Shown here: one piece after another, positions 17,927 through 30,896 of the stretch
How positions within the stretch are numbered: position 1 is the first letter of the stretch
How the letters are laid out: every line of letters starts with the position of its first letter
The notes under the pieces: generated by a model
Databases searched by the model: none
Told to the model about the DNA's origin: nothing
What the model saw: only the letters and a program-made list of their open reading frames with translations
From: an uncultured Pelagibacteraceae bacterium
Lineage (GTDB): Bacteria > Pseudomonadota > Alphaproteobacteria > Pelagibacterales > Pelagibacteraceae
Direction of reading: 5' to 3'
NCBI GenBank assembly: GCA_902578255.1
Contig: CACHCH010000007.1
Coordinates: 1 to 55,771 of the forward strand
DNA: 55,771 nt
Position numbers and translations under genes: made by a program

Positions 17927-18573
17927 AGTTAATTCAACTATTTCATCAGATTCAAAAACAGTTTTTTCCAAATTTTCGTTTGCAATTTTTATCATAGCTT
18001 TTGCAACTTTTTCTGAATTGATCGGTCTCATTTTTTTAAGTGGCCCAAGTAATAAAGGTGACAATAATCTAAAAGTCAGAATGCCCATTTTTTCTCCTAC
18101 TCTATTCTCTTTTCTATCTCCCATTAAAAAAGAAGGTCTTAATATTCCTAAATTAGAGAAGTTTAATTTTTTTAATTCTTCTTCAACTAAACCTTTGAAC
18201 TTTACGTAATCTCCTGAACTTTTTGAATTGGCATATATTGAAGAGATAAAAATAAATGAATTTACTGAATTGATTTTTGCAATTTCCGCTATTTTTTTTG
18301 GTATTTCAAGCTCTACTTTTTGATATTCATTTTTGTCAGGTGAATTTTGTTTTGTTGTACCAATACAAAAAAAACAATCATCTCCTTTAATATCTTCTTT
18401 ATAGTTATCTAAATTATTGAAATCAGTTTTAATTATTTCAACTTTGGGCTCATTAATGATTAGTTCTGAGCGTACAAATAACTTTATTTTATTGTAATTG
18501 TCATTTTTTATTAATTGATTAAGAAGATGTCCACCAATTAACCCTGATGAACCAAAAACAAGGGCTGTTTTCA

Positions 18574-18574
<1 letters not shown>
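17912..18574 (-). CDS. Atypical SDR / NAD(P)H-binding oxidoreductase (HTATIP2-like)
   Basis: The 220-residue Rossmann protein starts with ALVFGSSGLIGGHLLNQLI, followed by a conserved VEIIKTDFNNL, DDCFFCIGTTKQNS and a Y-x3-K at YVKFKGLVEEEL. It fits the small atypical-SDR family that includes human HTATIP2/TIP30 and bacterial YbjT-like proteins. The substrate is unknown. ATG at 18574. Its start codon touches the aminotransferase stop (1-base overlap), so the two form a co-transcribed pair. The C-terminus reads across the end of the convergent epimerase gene. Confidence 0.8.
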
Positions 18575-21965
<3,391 letters not shown>

Positions 21966-21984
<19 letters not shown>

Positions 21985-22721
21985 TTATTACTGGTGGAGC
22001 AACCAGAATTGGTGCTGCAATTGCAAAAAAATTATCTGGCACAAATAAAGAAATATTAATTCATTTCAATAAATCAAAATTAAAGGCTGAAAAACTCAAA
22101 AAAGAATTAGAGATAAATGGTACTAAAGTTTACCTTGTGAAAGGTGATTTAAGCAAAGAAAATGATGTAAGTAAAATTATTAAATATGCTAAATCAAAAT
22201 TAAAATTTTTTGATTGTTTAATAAACAATGCTTCCTTATTTGAAAACGATAAGCTTGAAAGTTTTACAACAGAAAGTTGGGCTAAACATTTAAGAACGAA
22301 TTTAAGAGCTCCAGCCTTATTAACGAAGGAATTTGCTAAAAATGTTAAGGGTAAAAATAATAATATAATTAACATAATTGATCAGAGAATTTTTAAACTA
22401 ACTCCTTACTTTTTTTCTTATACAATCAGTAAAACTGGCCTTTATACTCTTACAAAAACTAGTGCTATGAGTTTAGCTCCTAATATAAAAGTTAACGGAA
22501 TAGCGCCAGGGCCAACAATCAAGAATCATAGACAATCTGAAAAACATTTCAAAAAACAATACATGGCAACTCCACTTAAAAGACAGGTTGATGTTGAACA
22601 AATATGTAATGCTGTTGACTTTTTTATCAAAAATATGTCTATTACAGGTCAAGTTTTAGCAATTGATAGTGGACAAAATTTAAATTGGCAAACACCAGAT
22701 ATTATGGGAGGGAAAGAATGA
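21966..22721 (+). CDS. Pteridine-reductase-like SDR (FolM/PTR1 family)
   Basis: The 251-residue classical short-chain dehydrogenase begins [16 protein letters not shown]. TGxxxRIG is the NADPH motif of the FolM / pteridine reductase branch, as opposed to the TGxxxGIG of ordinary SDRs. It also has NNAS (LINNASLF), the active-site Y-x3-K in [14 protein letters not shown], and APGPT. FolM reduces dihydromonapterin or dihydrofolate. Assignment to pterins is strengthened by folB two genes downstream. ATG at 21966, overlapping the uvrB end by 19 bases; the stop overlaps the next gene's ATG (ATGA). Substrate specificity remains inferred. Confidence 0.8.
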
Positions 22722-23668
22722 AAAAATTTTTAGCACTTATCATACTTAGTTTAATATTAGGCAGCAGTGTTGCTAGTTCAAACGAAAGTATAAAAAAAGA
22801 TGGTTTTGTAATACCGACAAATAAATGGAAAGATAAAATTAAAATTAACGAAAATTTTCAAGTAAATAACCCTGAAGATAAAATAATAATAATATACAAT
22901 CATGGTTCAGATGGAAACGATGTAAAACTGAAAGGTTGCTTCTGGAGGTCAGAGCTTAGAAATTGGGCTCAGCTAGCTGGTGATAAAATAAATGGTAAAG
23001 AAATTATGGTTTATATTCACTGCCAAGGTCAACTAGAAGGTGATTTAGGTGCTAAGTTAGGAAAAATAGGAATGTGGATGAAAAAATGGGAAGGACCATA
23101 TCCAGGGACTTCAAAAATGGATCGAAGAGTTGAGGGTAATTTAGAAGTTATTAAAAAATTTGTTAAAATGGGGGTACCAAAGAAACAAATTTTTATGTCA
23201 GGTCACTCTTGTGGAGGATGGGCAACACTAAGATTAACAGCAGAATACCTGGAAGAAGTAGGTGGAGGGATCTCATTAATGCCTGCGTGTTTTTGGAATA
23301 TATCAAAAAAATATAAAGTAAAAAAAGTTGGCTACAAAAAAGCTATGGAAAAATTTCATAAAAAATATCCTGGTATGGCTCAATGGAGGCAAGATCAAAT
23401 TGACATAATTAAAAAAGGAAATGCACCAGTTTTAATTTTTACGCATCCTATGGATCAATATGAGGGATTAACATCTGATTGGATGGATGATGTACCTAAC
23501 TTTAAGAGAGTTGTAATTTCTGAAAAGAAAACAGTTAATGGAAAAAAATGTAAATTGGCAGGATCAAATTGGGAAGAGCCAATAAAAAATTTTCATTTAA
23601 TGGATTTTGCTGATTGTTTTATGCATTATCACCCACTAATCAAAGAGTATATCGCATCAAGACTTTAA
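22718..23668 (+). CDS. Secreted alpha/beta hydrolase
   Basis: From the ATG at 22718 the product is 316 residues with a clear Sec signal peptide ([21 protein letters not shown], cleavage near 20-22). An alpha/beta-hydrolase nucleophile elbow lies at GHSCGGW (Ser164). Candidate acid and His are in HPMDQYEG and the C-terminal MHYHPL. An earlier IIYNHGSDGND likely forms the oxyanion region. Two CFW-type motifs give conserved-looking Cys/Trp positions. The substrate is unknown. A strong ribosome-binding site (GGGAGGGAAAG) sits 5 bases upstream. This supports the internal ATG over a longer frame opening at 22685. It sits between two pterin genes and its start overlaps the SDR stop. Confidence 0.8.
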   Translation: MKKFLALIILSLILGSSVASSNESIKKDGFVIPTNKWKDKIKINENFQVNNPEDKIIIIYNHGSDGNDVKLKGCFWRSELRNWAQLAGDKINGKEIMVYIHCQGQLEGDLGAKLGKIGMWMKKWEGPYPGTSKMDRRVEGNLEVIKKFVKMGVPKKQIFMSGHSCGGWATLRLTAEYLEEVGGGISLMPACFWNISKKYKVKKVGYKKAMEKFHKKYPGMAQWRQDQIDIIKKGNAPVLIFTHPMDQYEGLTSDWMDDVPNFKRVVISEKKTVNGKKCKLAGSNWEEPIKNFHLMDFADCFMHYHPLIKEYIASRL

Positions 23669-23671
23669 AAG

Positions 23672-24097
23672 ATGAAAAAAAGTAACTTAAATATAGTTAA
23701 AATTGATAATACCAAAAGTTTATTTAATTATGAGAAAAAAGTTTTAATCAAAGAATTAATTTTAGATCTGAAGTTGGGTTATTTTGATTTTGAAAAAGAG
23801 AAATCTCAGAAAGTTAAATTTAATTTAGATGTAAATTACGAGGACAAAAAACCATCTAATGATAAAGATATTAAATCAATTGTGAATTACGCAAAAATTG
23901 TAAGGTTGATAAAAAAACTTGTTAAAAATAAACATTATAATTTTCTTGAAACATTAGCAGAGGATGTATTCGATGAATTATTCAAAGATAAGAGAATTGA
24001 TAAGATAAGTCTTCAAATTGAGAAATTAGAAATCATGAAAGATTGCTCTTCTGTTGGTATTCAAATTTCAAAAAAAAGAAGCCATGATAAGCTCTGA
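23672..24097 (+). CDS. folB: Dihydroneopterin aldolase
   Basis: Cleaves dihydroneopterin to 6-hydroxymethyldihydropterin in folate synthesis. The 141-residue protein matches Fol[26 protein letters not shown] (split pieces, near 30-55; G-x-x-x-x-E substrate motif), [15 protein letters not shown], the catalytic-region [14 protein letters not shown] (E at 92), and [17 protein letters not shown] at the end. An extra basic N-terminal segment of about 20 residues precedes the domain. ATG at 23672 is 3 bases after the hydrolase stop. The end overlaps uvrC by 14 bases. Confidence 0.88.
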   Translation: MKKSNLNIVKIDNTKSLFNYEKKVLIKELILDLKLGYFDFEKEKSQKVKFNLDVNYEDKKPSNDKDIKSIVNYAKIVRLIKKLVKNKHYNFLETLAEDVFDELFKDKRIDKISLQIEKLEIMKDCSSVGIQISKKRSHDKL

Positions 24098-25919
24098 TTT
24101 AGGTAAAGAAGTAATCAAAAAAGAACTCCCTTTAGTTCCTAAGCTACCAGGTGTGTATAGAATGCTGAATTCTAAAGATGAAATTCTTTATGTAGGAAAA
24201 GCAAAAAATTTACCCAATAGATTGAAAAGTTATGTTTCTGATAAAAATCACATCATCAGAACTGAGAGAATGTTGTCTCAAACAAGAAAATTGGAGATAA
24301 CCACTACTTCTAACGAAAGCGAAGCCTTACTGCTTGAGGCAAATTTAATTAAAAAATTTAAACCAAAATTTAATATTCTTCTTAGAGATGATAAATCGTT
24401 CCCTTTCATATTTATTGGCAACCAAGATCAATGGCCTCAGATAAAAAGACATAGAGGAAAAAAAACTAAAGAAGGCTTTTATTTTGGTCCATTTGCATCA
24501 GCTGGATCCGCCAATTGGACAATAAAAATGATACAAAAAATTTTTCACTTAAGAGTTTGTGATGACACTATATTTAAAAACAGAGAAAGACCTTGTATTT
24601 TATATCAGATCAAACGTTGTTCAGGTCCATGTGTTGGTCATGTTACTAAGGATGACTATCAACAAACAGTTGATGATGCCATTGAATTTGTCTCTGGAAA
24701 ATCAAGAAGAATTCAAAAAAATCTTTCTAATCAAATGGAAAAAGCAAGTGAAGAACTTGACTTTGAAAAAGCCGTAATTTTAAGGGATAGAATAAAAGCA
24801 TTAAATATAATTCAATCATCTCAAAAGATAAATGAAGCAAATTTAGTCGAAGCAGATGTTATTGCTGGTTATAAAGAATCTGGTAAGGCATGTATTCAAG
24901 TTTTTTTTTACAGATCAAAACAAAATTGGGGCAATCAAGCCTTCTTTCCAAAACATGATTCAGATGAAAAACTTGGAGAAATTATTAATTCATTTGTTTC
25001 TCAATTTTATGAAAATAAAAGTGTTCCATCATCAATAATTTTATCTGAAGAAATTAAGGAAAAAGTTCTAATTGAAAAAACTCTTTCAAATAAAGAAGGT
25101 AAACAAATTACTATTTCGGTTGCCAAAAAAGGTTCAAAATTAAAAGTAATAAATCAAGCAATTAAAAATGCAAAAGATAGTTTGAATAGAAAGCTTTATG
25201 AAAGTCAAAATAATAGAGAGTTATTTGATGCTGTTGCTAGTAAATTCAATTTAGAAACGAATATAAATTTAATTGAGGTTTATGACAATAGTCACATACA
25301 GGGAACTAATAGTGTTGGCGCTTTGATTGCTTATGGGGACGAGGGCTTTATCAAAAAAAGATATAGAAAATTTAATATTAAACACAAAAAAAATGAACAA
25401 GATGATTATGGTATGATGCGAGAAGTTTTAAATAGGAGATTTAAAAGAGCAGTTCAAGAAAAGGATAATTATTTAACTTTTCCTGATTTAGTTTTAGTTG
25501 ATGGTGGAAAAGGTCAATATTCAGTTGCAAGAGAGAGCCTAAATGAACTTGGTCTCCACGACATTCCTATCGTTGCGATTGCAAAAGGTAAAATGAGAAA
25601 CAGTGGTAAAGAAACCTTTTTTCATAATGGTAAAGAGTTTAAGTTTTCAAGGAATGATCCAACTTTATTTTTTCTTCAAAGAATAAGAGATGAATCGCAC
25701 CGATTTGCAATAAGTGCTCATAGAGCAAAAAGAAAGAAAGGGATAAGCAAATCTCTACTTGATCAAATTGAGGGCATTGGATCAATAAGAAAAAGGGCAT
25801 TATTAAACCATTTTGGATCAGCAAGATCAGTAGAGTCCGCAAGTTTAGATGAAATAAAATCTGTTGAAGGTGTTGAAGAAAAAGTGGCAAAAAAAATATA
25901 TAACTTCTTTCACGAATAA
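24084..25919 (+). CDS. uvrC: Excinuclease ABC subunit C
   Basis: Makes both incisions in nucleotide excision repair. From the ATG at 24084 the product is 611 residues: GIY-YIG nuclease domain (PGVYRMLNS - [17 protein letters not shown], near 19-53), FGPFASAGS and the Cys-rich [17 protein letters not shown], a UVR domain binding UvrB ([18 protein letters not shown]), the RNase H-like domain ([25 protein letters not shown]) and tandem HhH at the C-terminus ([21 protein letters not shown]). A longer frame from a TTG at 24054 exists, but ATG at 24084 gives the usual N-terminus. It sits 2 bases before pgsA, so it is co-transcribed, as in many alphaproteobacteria. Confidence 0.97.
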   Translation: MISSDLGKEVIKKELPLVPKLPGVYRMLNSKDEILYVGKAKNLPNRLKSYVSDKNHIIRTERMLSQTRKLEITTTSNESEALLLEANLIKKFKPKFNILLRDDKSFPFIFIGNQDQWPQIKRHRGKKTKEGFYFGPFASAGSANWTIKMIQKIFHLRVCDDTIFKNRERPCILYQIKRCSGPCVGHVTKDDYQQTVDDAIEFVSGKSRRIQKNLSNQMEKASEELDFEKAVILRDRIKALNIIQSSQKINEANLVEADVIAGYKESGKACIQVFFYRSKQNWGNQAFFPKHDSDEKLGEIINSFVSQFYENKSVPSSIILSEEIKEKVLIEKTLSNKEGKQITISVAKKGSKLKVINQAIKNAKDSLNRKLYESQNNRELFDAVASKFNLETNINLIEVYDNSHIQGTNSVGALIAYGDEGFIKKRYRKFNIKHKKNEQDDYGMMREVLNRRFKRAVQEKDNYLTFPDLVLVDGGKGQYSVARESLNELGLHDIPIVAIAKGKMRNSGKETFFHNGKEFKFSRNDPTLFFLQRIRDESHRFAISAHRAKRKKGISKSLLDQIEGIGSIRKRALLNHFGSARSVESASLDEIKSVEGVEEKVAKKIYNFFHE

Positions 25920-25921
25920 TT

Positions 25922-26506
25922 ATGCTTAAAAAAATTCCAAATATATTAACAATTGGACGAATAATTATTGTTCCTTTTTTTGTTTTGGCGTTTTACTTAC
26001 CTGGATTTTATGGAGATTTAACAGCTTTAATATTATTTGTTGTTGCTTCATTTACAGATTTTCTTGACGGAATGCTAGCAAGAATGATGGGTGAAGAGTC
26101 TAAGTTGGGAGAATTATTGGATCCAATAGCTGATAAAATCATCGTTGCAACAGCTTTAATTCTTTTAGTAATGGATGGTACTATAAGAAATTATGAAGTA
26201 ATCGCTGCAATTATTATTCTCACAAGAGAAATATTAATTTCGGGACTTAGAGAATTTTTAGCAAAGGGGAAAGTTAAACTTCCTGTTTCTAGTCTTGCTA
26301 AATTAAAAACAGTTTTACAAATGGTTTCAATCGCTCTTCTTTTATCAGGAGATACAGGAAATAAGATTATTAACTTCCAAGATTATAATGCCCAAACTAT
26401 TGGCATTATTCTTTTATGGCTATCTGCAGCTTTAACACTTTTTACAGGGTATGATTACATGCGCAAAGGAATTGACCACGCTATTTCAGAAGACAATAAA
26501 GATTAA
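25922..26506 (+). CDS. pgsA: CDP-diacylglycerol--glycerol-3-phosphate 3-phosphatidyltransferase
   Basis: Commits CDP-diacylglycerol to phosphatidylglycerol. The 194-residue membrane protein has the CDP-alcohol phosphotransferase signature D-G-x2-A-R-x8-G-x3-D-x3-D, seen as FLDGMLARMMGEESKLGELLDPIAD (split; near 46-70), after the N-terminal IPNILTIGRIIIVPFFV. About five membrane segments are predictable. ATG at 25922, 2 bases after uvrC. Its TAA shares a TTAA with the stop of convergent ilvE (26503-26506). Confidence 0.95.
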   Translation: MLKKIPNILTIGRIIIVPFFVLAFYLPGFYGDLTALILFVVASFTDFLDGMLARMMGEESKLGELLDPIADKIIVATALILLVMDGTIRNYEVIAAIIILTREILISGLREFLAKGKVKLPVSSLAKLKTVLQMVSIALLLSGDTGNKIINFQDYNAQTIGIILLWLSAALTLFTGYDYMRKGIDHAISEDNKD

Positions 26507-27384
26507 GCTGCTTTTTTCTTTCTTACTAAAGTTTGATAACTTTCATTTAAATCAATTATAGTATCACAAACTTTAAACTGATTTTCTGCAATGCATGAAA
26601 CTGGCGTTACTTCTGCGGCAGTACCAGTTAAAAAACATCCAACAAATTTTGATAGCTCTTCTGGTTTTATTTTTCTCTCGTGAACTATAATATTTTTTGA
26701 CTTTGCAATTCCAATTACTGTTCTTCTTGTAATCCCATCTAAAAAAGAGTCAGGGATTGGAGTGTGAAGTTCACCATTTTTATCTTTGAAAAAAACATTA
26801 GCACCCGTTGCTTCAGCTACATTTCCCTCATGATCTAACATTAACGAGTCAGTGTAACCTTGTTTTTCTGCTTCATGTTTTGACAGTGTACAAATCATAT
26901 AAAGACCAGATGCTTTAGTATCCCAAGGGATTGTATTAGGTGCAGGTCTTCTCCAGTTTGAAATATTTAATTTTATACCCTCGACTTTTAATTTTGGATC
27001 GAAATACGAGCCCCACTCCCAGGTTGCAATTGCAACATGAATTTTTGTTTGTTGTGCAGAAATAGCCATCATCTCACTACCTCTCCATGCTACTGGTCTT
27101 ACATATCCATTTTCAACATTTTGTGTTGCAATGATTTTATTTGAAGCAATATTAATTTGATCCTCTGAATATGGGATCTCAAAACCCATTCTCTTAGCTG
27201 AATGAAAAAATCTTGAAGTATGTTCTTCTAATTTAAAAATTGATCCATCATAAACTCTTTCTCCTTCAAAAACACAACTTGCGTAGTGTAAACCGTGGCT
27301 TAAAACATGAAGTTTAACGTCTCCCCAATCTACAAGCTCATCGTTGTACCATATTTTTCCTGATCTTTTGTCGTAAGGTATCAT
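26503..27384 (-). CDS. ilvE: Branched-chain amino acid aminotransferase
   Basis: Last step of valine, leucine and isoleucine synthesis. The 293-residue fold-type IV PLP enzyme has SGKIWYNDELVDWGD, HGLHYASCVFEGER, VRPVAWRGSEMM, the catalytic lysine in PWDTKASGLYM (near 160), DHEGNVAEATGANVFF (the E-A-x-x-x-N PLP loop), DGITRRTVIGIA and FLTGTAAEVTPV. ATG at 27384. It is divergent from the MarR-type gene (69-base gap) and convergent with pgsA. The ilvE / marR / two-component arrangement recurs in alphaproteobacteria. Confidence 0.96.
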   Translation of the reverse strand: MIPYDKRSGKIWYNDELVDWGDVKLHVLSHGLHYASCVFEGERVYDGSIFKLEEHTSRFFHSAKRMGFEIPYSEDQINIASNKIIATQNVENGYVRPVAWRGSEMMAISAQQTKIHVAIATWEWGSYFDPKLKVEGIKLNISNWRRPAPNTIPWDTKASGLYMICTLSKHEAEKQGYTDSLMLDHEGNVAEATGANVFFKDKNGELHTPIPDSFLDGITRRTVIGIAKSKNIIVHERKIKPEELSKFVGCFLTGTAAEVTPVSCIAENQFKVCDTIIDLNESYQTLVRKKKAA

Positions 27385-27453
27385 GATAGAAAATATTTAT
27401 TATATTCGAAAAATAACTTTGTATCTTTAATATGTCAATATAACTTACCCATA

Positions 27454-27891
27454 ATGAAAGAACTTTTATATTTAAAAGATGATCAGCTTAAAGATTTGAT
27501 AGAGAAACTTTTTGTGAGCTACAGAGAAACTTTTTCTGACTCTAAAAAGATATTAGATAAGTACTCCATTGGGCTAGCGCATCATAAAGTGATCCATTTA
27601 TTGTCCATGTATGAGGGTATTTCGATATCAGAATTATTGAAAAGACTAAAAGTCACAAAGCAAAGTCTTAATAGAGTTTTGAAGGATTTAATAAAATTGG
27701 ACATTATTACTTTTAAAAAAGATGAGAAAGACACAAGAGTAAAACATGTATTTTTGAATGACAAAGGTGAAAAGATATTTAGTGAGGTTTTTGATCAACA
27801 AAAAAAAAGAATTTACAACGCATTACTAAACTCTAGTTCAGAGGAAGTAATAAATTTTGATAATGTATTAAGTAAAATTATAAATGGATAA
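27454..27891 (+). CDS. MarR-family transcriptional regulator (PetP-like)
   Basis: The 145-residue winged-helix protein has a helical dimerisation N-terminus, the HTH region ISISELLKRLKVTKQSLNRVLKDLIKLDIITFKKDEKDTRVK (split pieces, near 52-92; DxR wing motif at DTR), and a C-terminal helix. It is the first gene of a MarR - OmpR-type regulator - histidine kinase operon, overlapping the next start by 8 bases. In Rhodobacter the corresponding marR/ompR pair is petP-petR. Its target is not evident, and it may regulate its own operon or divergent ilvE (inference). ATG at 27454. Confidence 0.85.
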   Translation: MKELLYLKDDQLKDLIEKLFVSYRETFSDSKKILDKYSIGLAHHKVIHLLSMYEGISISELLKRLKVTKQSLNRVLKDLIKLDIITFKKDEKDTRVKHVFLNDKGEKIFSEVFDQQKKRIYNALLNSSSEEVINFDNVLSKIING

Positions 27892-28561
27892 ATTTAAAGC
27901 TCACATTTTACTTGTCGATGACGATGAAGGAATTAGATCATTAGTAAAAAAATATTTAAATGAAAATAATTTTTTAATTACAACTTCAGAAAGCGCTGAA
28001 AATGCATCAGAGAAAGTTAAAATTATCAAATTTGATTTAATAATCCTAGATATAATGATGTCAGGAAAAAGTGGTTTAGATTTTATCAATGACCATAAGA
28101 AAGATTTAAATACCCCAATTATACTTTTAACAGCTAAAGGTGAGGCAAGTGAAAGGGTTGAAGGGCTTGAGCTAGGAGCGGATGATTATTTGGCTAAACC
28201 TTTCGAGCCAAAAGAGCTAATTTTGAGAATTAAAAATATTTTAACTAAAACTATTAAAACTGATCAAAAAAGAATAATCGAGTTTGAAAATATAAAAATT
28301 GATTTAAATAAATTACTAATTATTAAAAACAAAAAAGAATTCAAAATAAATAATACGGAAAAGATGATTTTAGAAAAAATGATTAATAATCCAGGGAATA
28401 CATTTTCAAGAGAGAGTATTGGTCAATTAATCAATTTAGATAAAGAAAGGTCAATTGACGTAATCATAACCCGTTTAAGAAAAAAAATAGAAATTGATCC
28501 AAAAAACCCAAAATTTTTACAGACTATAAGAGGAGCAGGATATGTTCTTTGGATTGAATAG
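27884..28561 (+). CDS. OmpR-family response regulator (PetR-like)
   Basis: The 225-residue two-component regulator has a receiver domain 1-120: acidic pocket VDDDEG (11-16), phosphoacceptor D56 in LILDIMMSG, switch T in LLTAKGEA, and K in LAKPFEPKEL. The OmpR/PhoB winged-helix domain at 130-225 includes LNKLLIIKNKKEFKINNTEKMIL, GNTFSRESIG, and the recognition region RSIDVIITRLRKKIE, ending in TIRGAGYVL. It is co-transcribed with the MarR gene and overlaps the sensor kinase start by 20 bases, so the kinase encoded next is its partner. Confidence 0.94.
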   Translation: MDKFKAHILLVDDDEGIRSLVKKYLNENNFLITTSESAENASEKVKIIKFDLIILDIMMSGKSGLDFINDHKKDLNTPIILLTAKGEASERVEGLELGADDYLAKPFEPKELILRIKNILTKTIKTDQKRIIEFENIKIDLNKLLIIKNKKEFKINNTEKMILEKMINNPGNTFSRESIGQLINLDKERSIDVIITRLRKKIEIDPKNPKFLQTIRGAGYVLWIE

Positions 28562-29861
28562 TTTATTAAGAAAAGTTTTACCGAAAAGGCTATTTTATAG
28601 AGCACTTTTAATTGTTGCAGTCCCTGTTATCGTTCTTCAGCTAATCATCACAATTGTATTTTTTGATAGCCTTTGGATTAAAACTAACAAAGGAATGACA
28701 AGAACATTAGTAAATGAAATTAGTGCGTTTATTGAAACTTACGAAAGCGAGAAAGTTGATAAGCAAGAGATAAATAACCTCTTTTCATTATTTTTAGATT
28801 TAAATATTGAACTTAAAATTAATGAAAAAATACAAAAGCAGCAAAATGAAAGATGGTACAGTCCTATCGATCGAACGCTAAGAAGAGAATTAAAATCAAA
28901 ATTTTCTGTAGAGGATTACTGGTTTGACTCAACAAACTATAAAGAACTAATTGATCTAAGAATTAAATATAAAGATGGGTATTTTAAATTTTTAGTCCCT
29001 AAAGATCGTGTTACAAGTTCATCTGCCAGAATTTTTGCACTTTGGATAACTGTTCCTGCAATAATTATGGTAGTCATATCTCTGATATTTTTAAAAAATC
29101 AAACTAGACCGATTACAAACCTTGCCCGTGCTGCAGAGAGATTTGGCAAAGGTGAGGATATTGAGGAATACAAGCCGTCCGGAGCTCTTGAAATAAGACA
29201 AGCTGGTCACGAATTTGATAAAATGCGAAAAAGAATCGAGAGACATCTAAATCAAAGAACCGAAATGCTTTCAGGTATTAGTCATGATTTAAGAACACCA
29301 TTAACAAGAATGAAGTTGCAGCTCGCGTTTATTAAAGACAAAGACTCAGTGGATAAATTAACTGAGGATATCAATGAAATGGAAAAAATGCTAAACGAAT
29401 ATCTTCAATTTACAAGCTCTTCCTATGTTGAGAAAGATGAAATGTTTAACTTGTCTGAATTGATTGATGAAGTAATCCAAAAATATAATAATGAAAATAT
29501 TTCAAAAAATTTGTTACCTAGAGTCTATATTAACGGTAGAAAAAACTTAATAAGCAGATGTCTAAATAATCTAATAGATAATGCGTTAAAATATTCAAAT
29601 AAAGTAGAATTAGGCCTTAATAAAAAGAATACAAATCTATTTATTATTATTGATGATGATGGTCCAGGTATCCCAAAGAGTGAATACGATAATGTATTTA
29701 AACCATTTTATAAAATAGACAAAGGGAGAGCAGACTCCAAATCTAGTGTTGGACTTGGTTTGTCAATTGCATCAGATATTATTAAATCACATGGTGGAAA
29801 TATTAAACTAGAGAAATCTAAAATGGATGGCTTAAGAGTTAAGATTTTTTTACCTCTTTAG
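28542..29861 (+). CDS. Membrane sensor histidine kinase (EnvZ-type)
   Basis: The 439-residue protein has TM1 near 19-42, a periplasmic domain of about 120 residues, TM2 near 165-187, HAMP (TRPITNLARAAERFG), a HisKA domain with phospho-acceptor H248 in SGISHDLRTPLTRMKL, and a HATPase domain with N box NNLIDNALKYS, G1 DDDGPGIP, and GVGLGLS-type G2 (SSVGLGLSIAS). It is the cognate kinase of the overlapping OmpR-type regulator. The signal is unknown. ATG at 28542. The 3' end overlaps convergent ubiK by 23 bases. Confidence 0.94.
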   Translation: MFFGLNSLLRKVLPKRLFYRALLIVAVPVIVLQLIITIVFFDSLWIKTNKGMTRTLVNEISAFIETYESEKVDKQEINNLFSLFLDLNIELKINEKIQKQQNERWYSPIDRTLRRELKSKFSVEDYWFDSTNYKELIDLRIKYKDGYFKFLVPKDRVTSSSARIFALWITVPAIIMVVISLIFLKNQTRPITNLARAAERFGKGEDIEEYKPSGALEIRQAGHEFDKMRKRIERHLNQRTEMLSGISHDLRTPLTRMKLQLAFIKDKDSVDKLTEDINEMEKMLNEYLQFTSSSYVEKDEMFNLSELIDEVIQKYNNENISKNLLPRVYINGRKNLISRCLNNLIDNALKYSNKVELGLNKKNTNLFIIIDDDGPGIPKSEYDNVFKPFYKIDKGRADSKSSVGLGLSIASDIIKSHGGNIKLEKSKMDGLRVKIFLPL

Positions 29862-30105
29862 TTTTTGTTTTTTTTTTACCTTCAAGCTTTTTAATTTTGA
29901 TTTCTAAGTTCTCAACTCGTTTTGAAAGAACATCAAATTCGTCCTTGCCTGTTAATTTCATTTTAAAAATGAATTCATCTCTTTTAGATTTACAAATATT
30001 TAAGATTTCTGCTGATAAATCTTTTGAAGAAACTATCCCTTGCTCAATCAGTTTTGCAAACTTATCAATTATAAATTTAGAATTTTTCATATTTAAGATA
30101 TACAT
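29839..30105 (-). CDS. ubiK: UbiK-family ubiquinone biosynthesis accessory factor
   Basis: The 88-residue protein has the short amphipathic N-terminal helix and C-terminal coiled coil typical of the BMFP/UbiK family (COG2960): FIIDKFAKLIEQGI and FDVLSKRVENLEIKIKKLEGK, ending in a Lys-rich tail. In other proteobacteria UbiK assists the Ubi enzymes in the lipid phase. Two start ATGs are possible, 30105 and 30090; the second (MKNSKFIIDKFAK) matches the family start better. It is divergent from lgt by 17 bases, an arrangement common in alphaproteobacteria. Confidence 0.8.
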   Translation of the reverse strand: MYILNMKNSKFIIDKFAKLIEQGIVSSKDLSAEILNICKSKRDEFIFKMKLTGKDEFDVLSKRVENLEIKIKKLEGKKKTKTKEVKKS

Positions 30106-30122
30106 TATAATTATAAATTAAA

Positions 30123-30896
30123 ATGTTCATCAATAATATTGACCCAGTTGCAATTGAAATTTTTTCCTTGGAAATTAGATGGTATTCCTTAGCTTATATA
30201 GTTGGTATTTTATTTGGGTGGTTTGTTGCAAAAAAAATATTTATTAAAAACGAGGATATCAATAAAAAATTTGACGATTACATCGCTTATTTAATTATTG
30301 GAATTATTTTAGGTGGAAGATTAGGATACATATTATTTTACAATCTTGAATATTATTTAAATAATTTAATAAATATTTTTAAAATATGGGAAGGCGGCAT
30401 GTCTTTTCATGGTGGATTAATCGGAATTATAATTGCAAGTATAATTTTTGGAAAAAGAAATAATCAAAACCCTTTTTTATATATGGATATTGTAGCTCTA
30501 GTTGCTCCAATCGGAATTTTTTTTGGAAGAATTTCAAATTTTATAAATTCAGAACTTTATGGTAAAGTAACTGATTTACCATGGTCGGTAACTTTTATTG
30601 AGATAGATAACTTACCAAGACATCCCACGCAAATATATGAGGCACTTCTTGAAGGTATAATTTTATTTGTAATTTTAATGAATTTTAAAAACAAAAATTT
30701 TTTACTAAAGCCAGGCTTGATATCAAGTTTATTTTTAATTTTTTACTCAATATTTAGATTTTCTGTTGAGTTTTTAAGAGTTCCAGACGAACAGTTAGGT
30801 TATTTATTGTTTAATTTAACTATGGGGCAAATTTTAAGTATAATTTTAATATTATCTGGATTGGTTCTATTTTATTTTAAAAATGAAAATAAATAA
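30123..30896 (+). CDS. lgt: Prolipoprotein diacylglyceryl transferase
   Basis: Transfers diacylglycerol from phosphatidylglycerol to the lipobox cysteine of prolipoproteins at the inner membrane. The 257-residue polytopic protein has IRWYSLAYIVGILFGW, GGRLGYILFYN, WEGGMSFHGGLIG, the signature GRISNFINSELYG (key Arg and Asn) and RHPTQIYEALLEG, with about seven membrane helices. ATG at 30123. The end overlaps the methyltransferase start by 14 bases. First gene of a lgt-midA-pgeF operon. Confidence 0.97.
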   Translation: MFINNIDPVAIEIFSLEIRWYSLAYIVGILFGWFVAKKIFIKNEDINKKFDDYIAYLIIGIILGGRLGYILFYNLEYYLNNLINIFKIWEGGMSFHGGLIGIIIASIIFGKRNNQNPFLYMDIVALVAPIGIFFGRISNFINSELYGKVTDLPWSVTFIEIDNLPRHPTQIYEALLEGIILFVILMNFKNKNFLLKPGLISSLFLIFYSIFRFSVEFLRVPDEQLGYLLFNLTMGQILSIILILSGLVLFYFKNENK

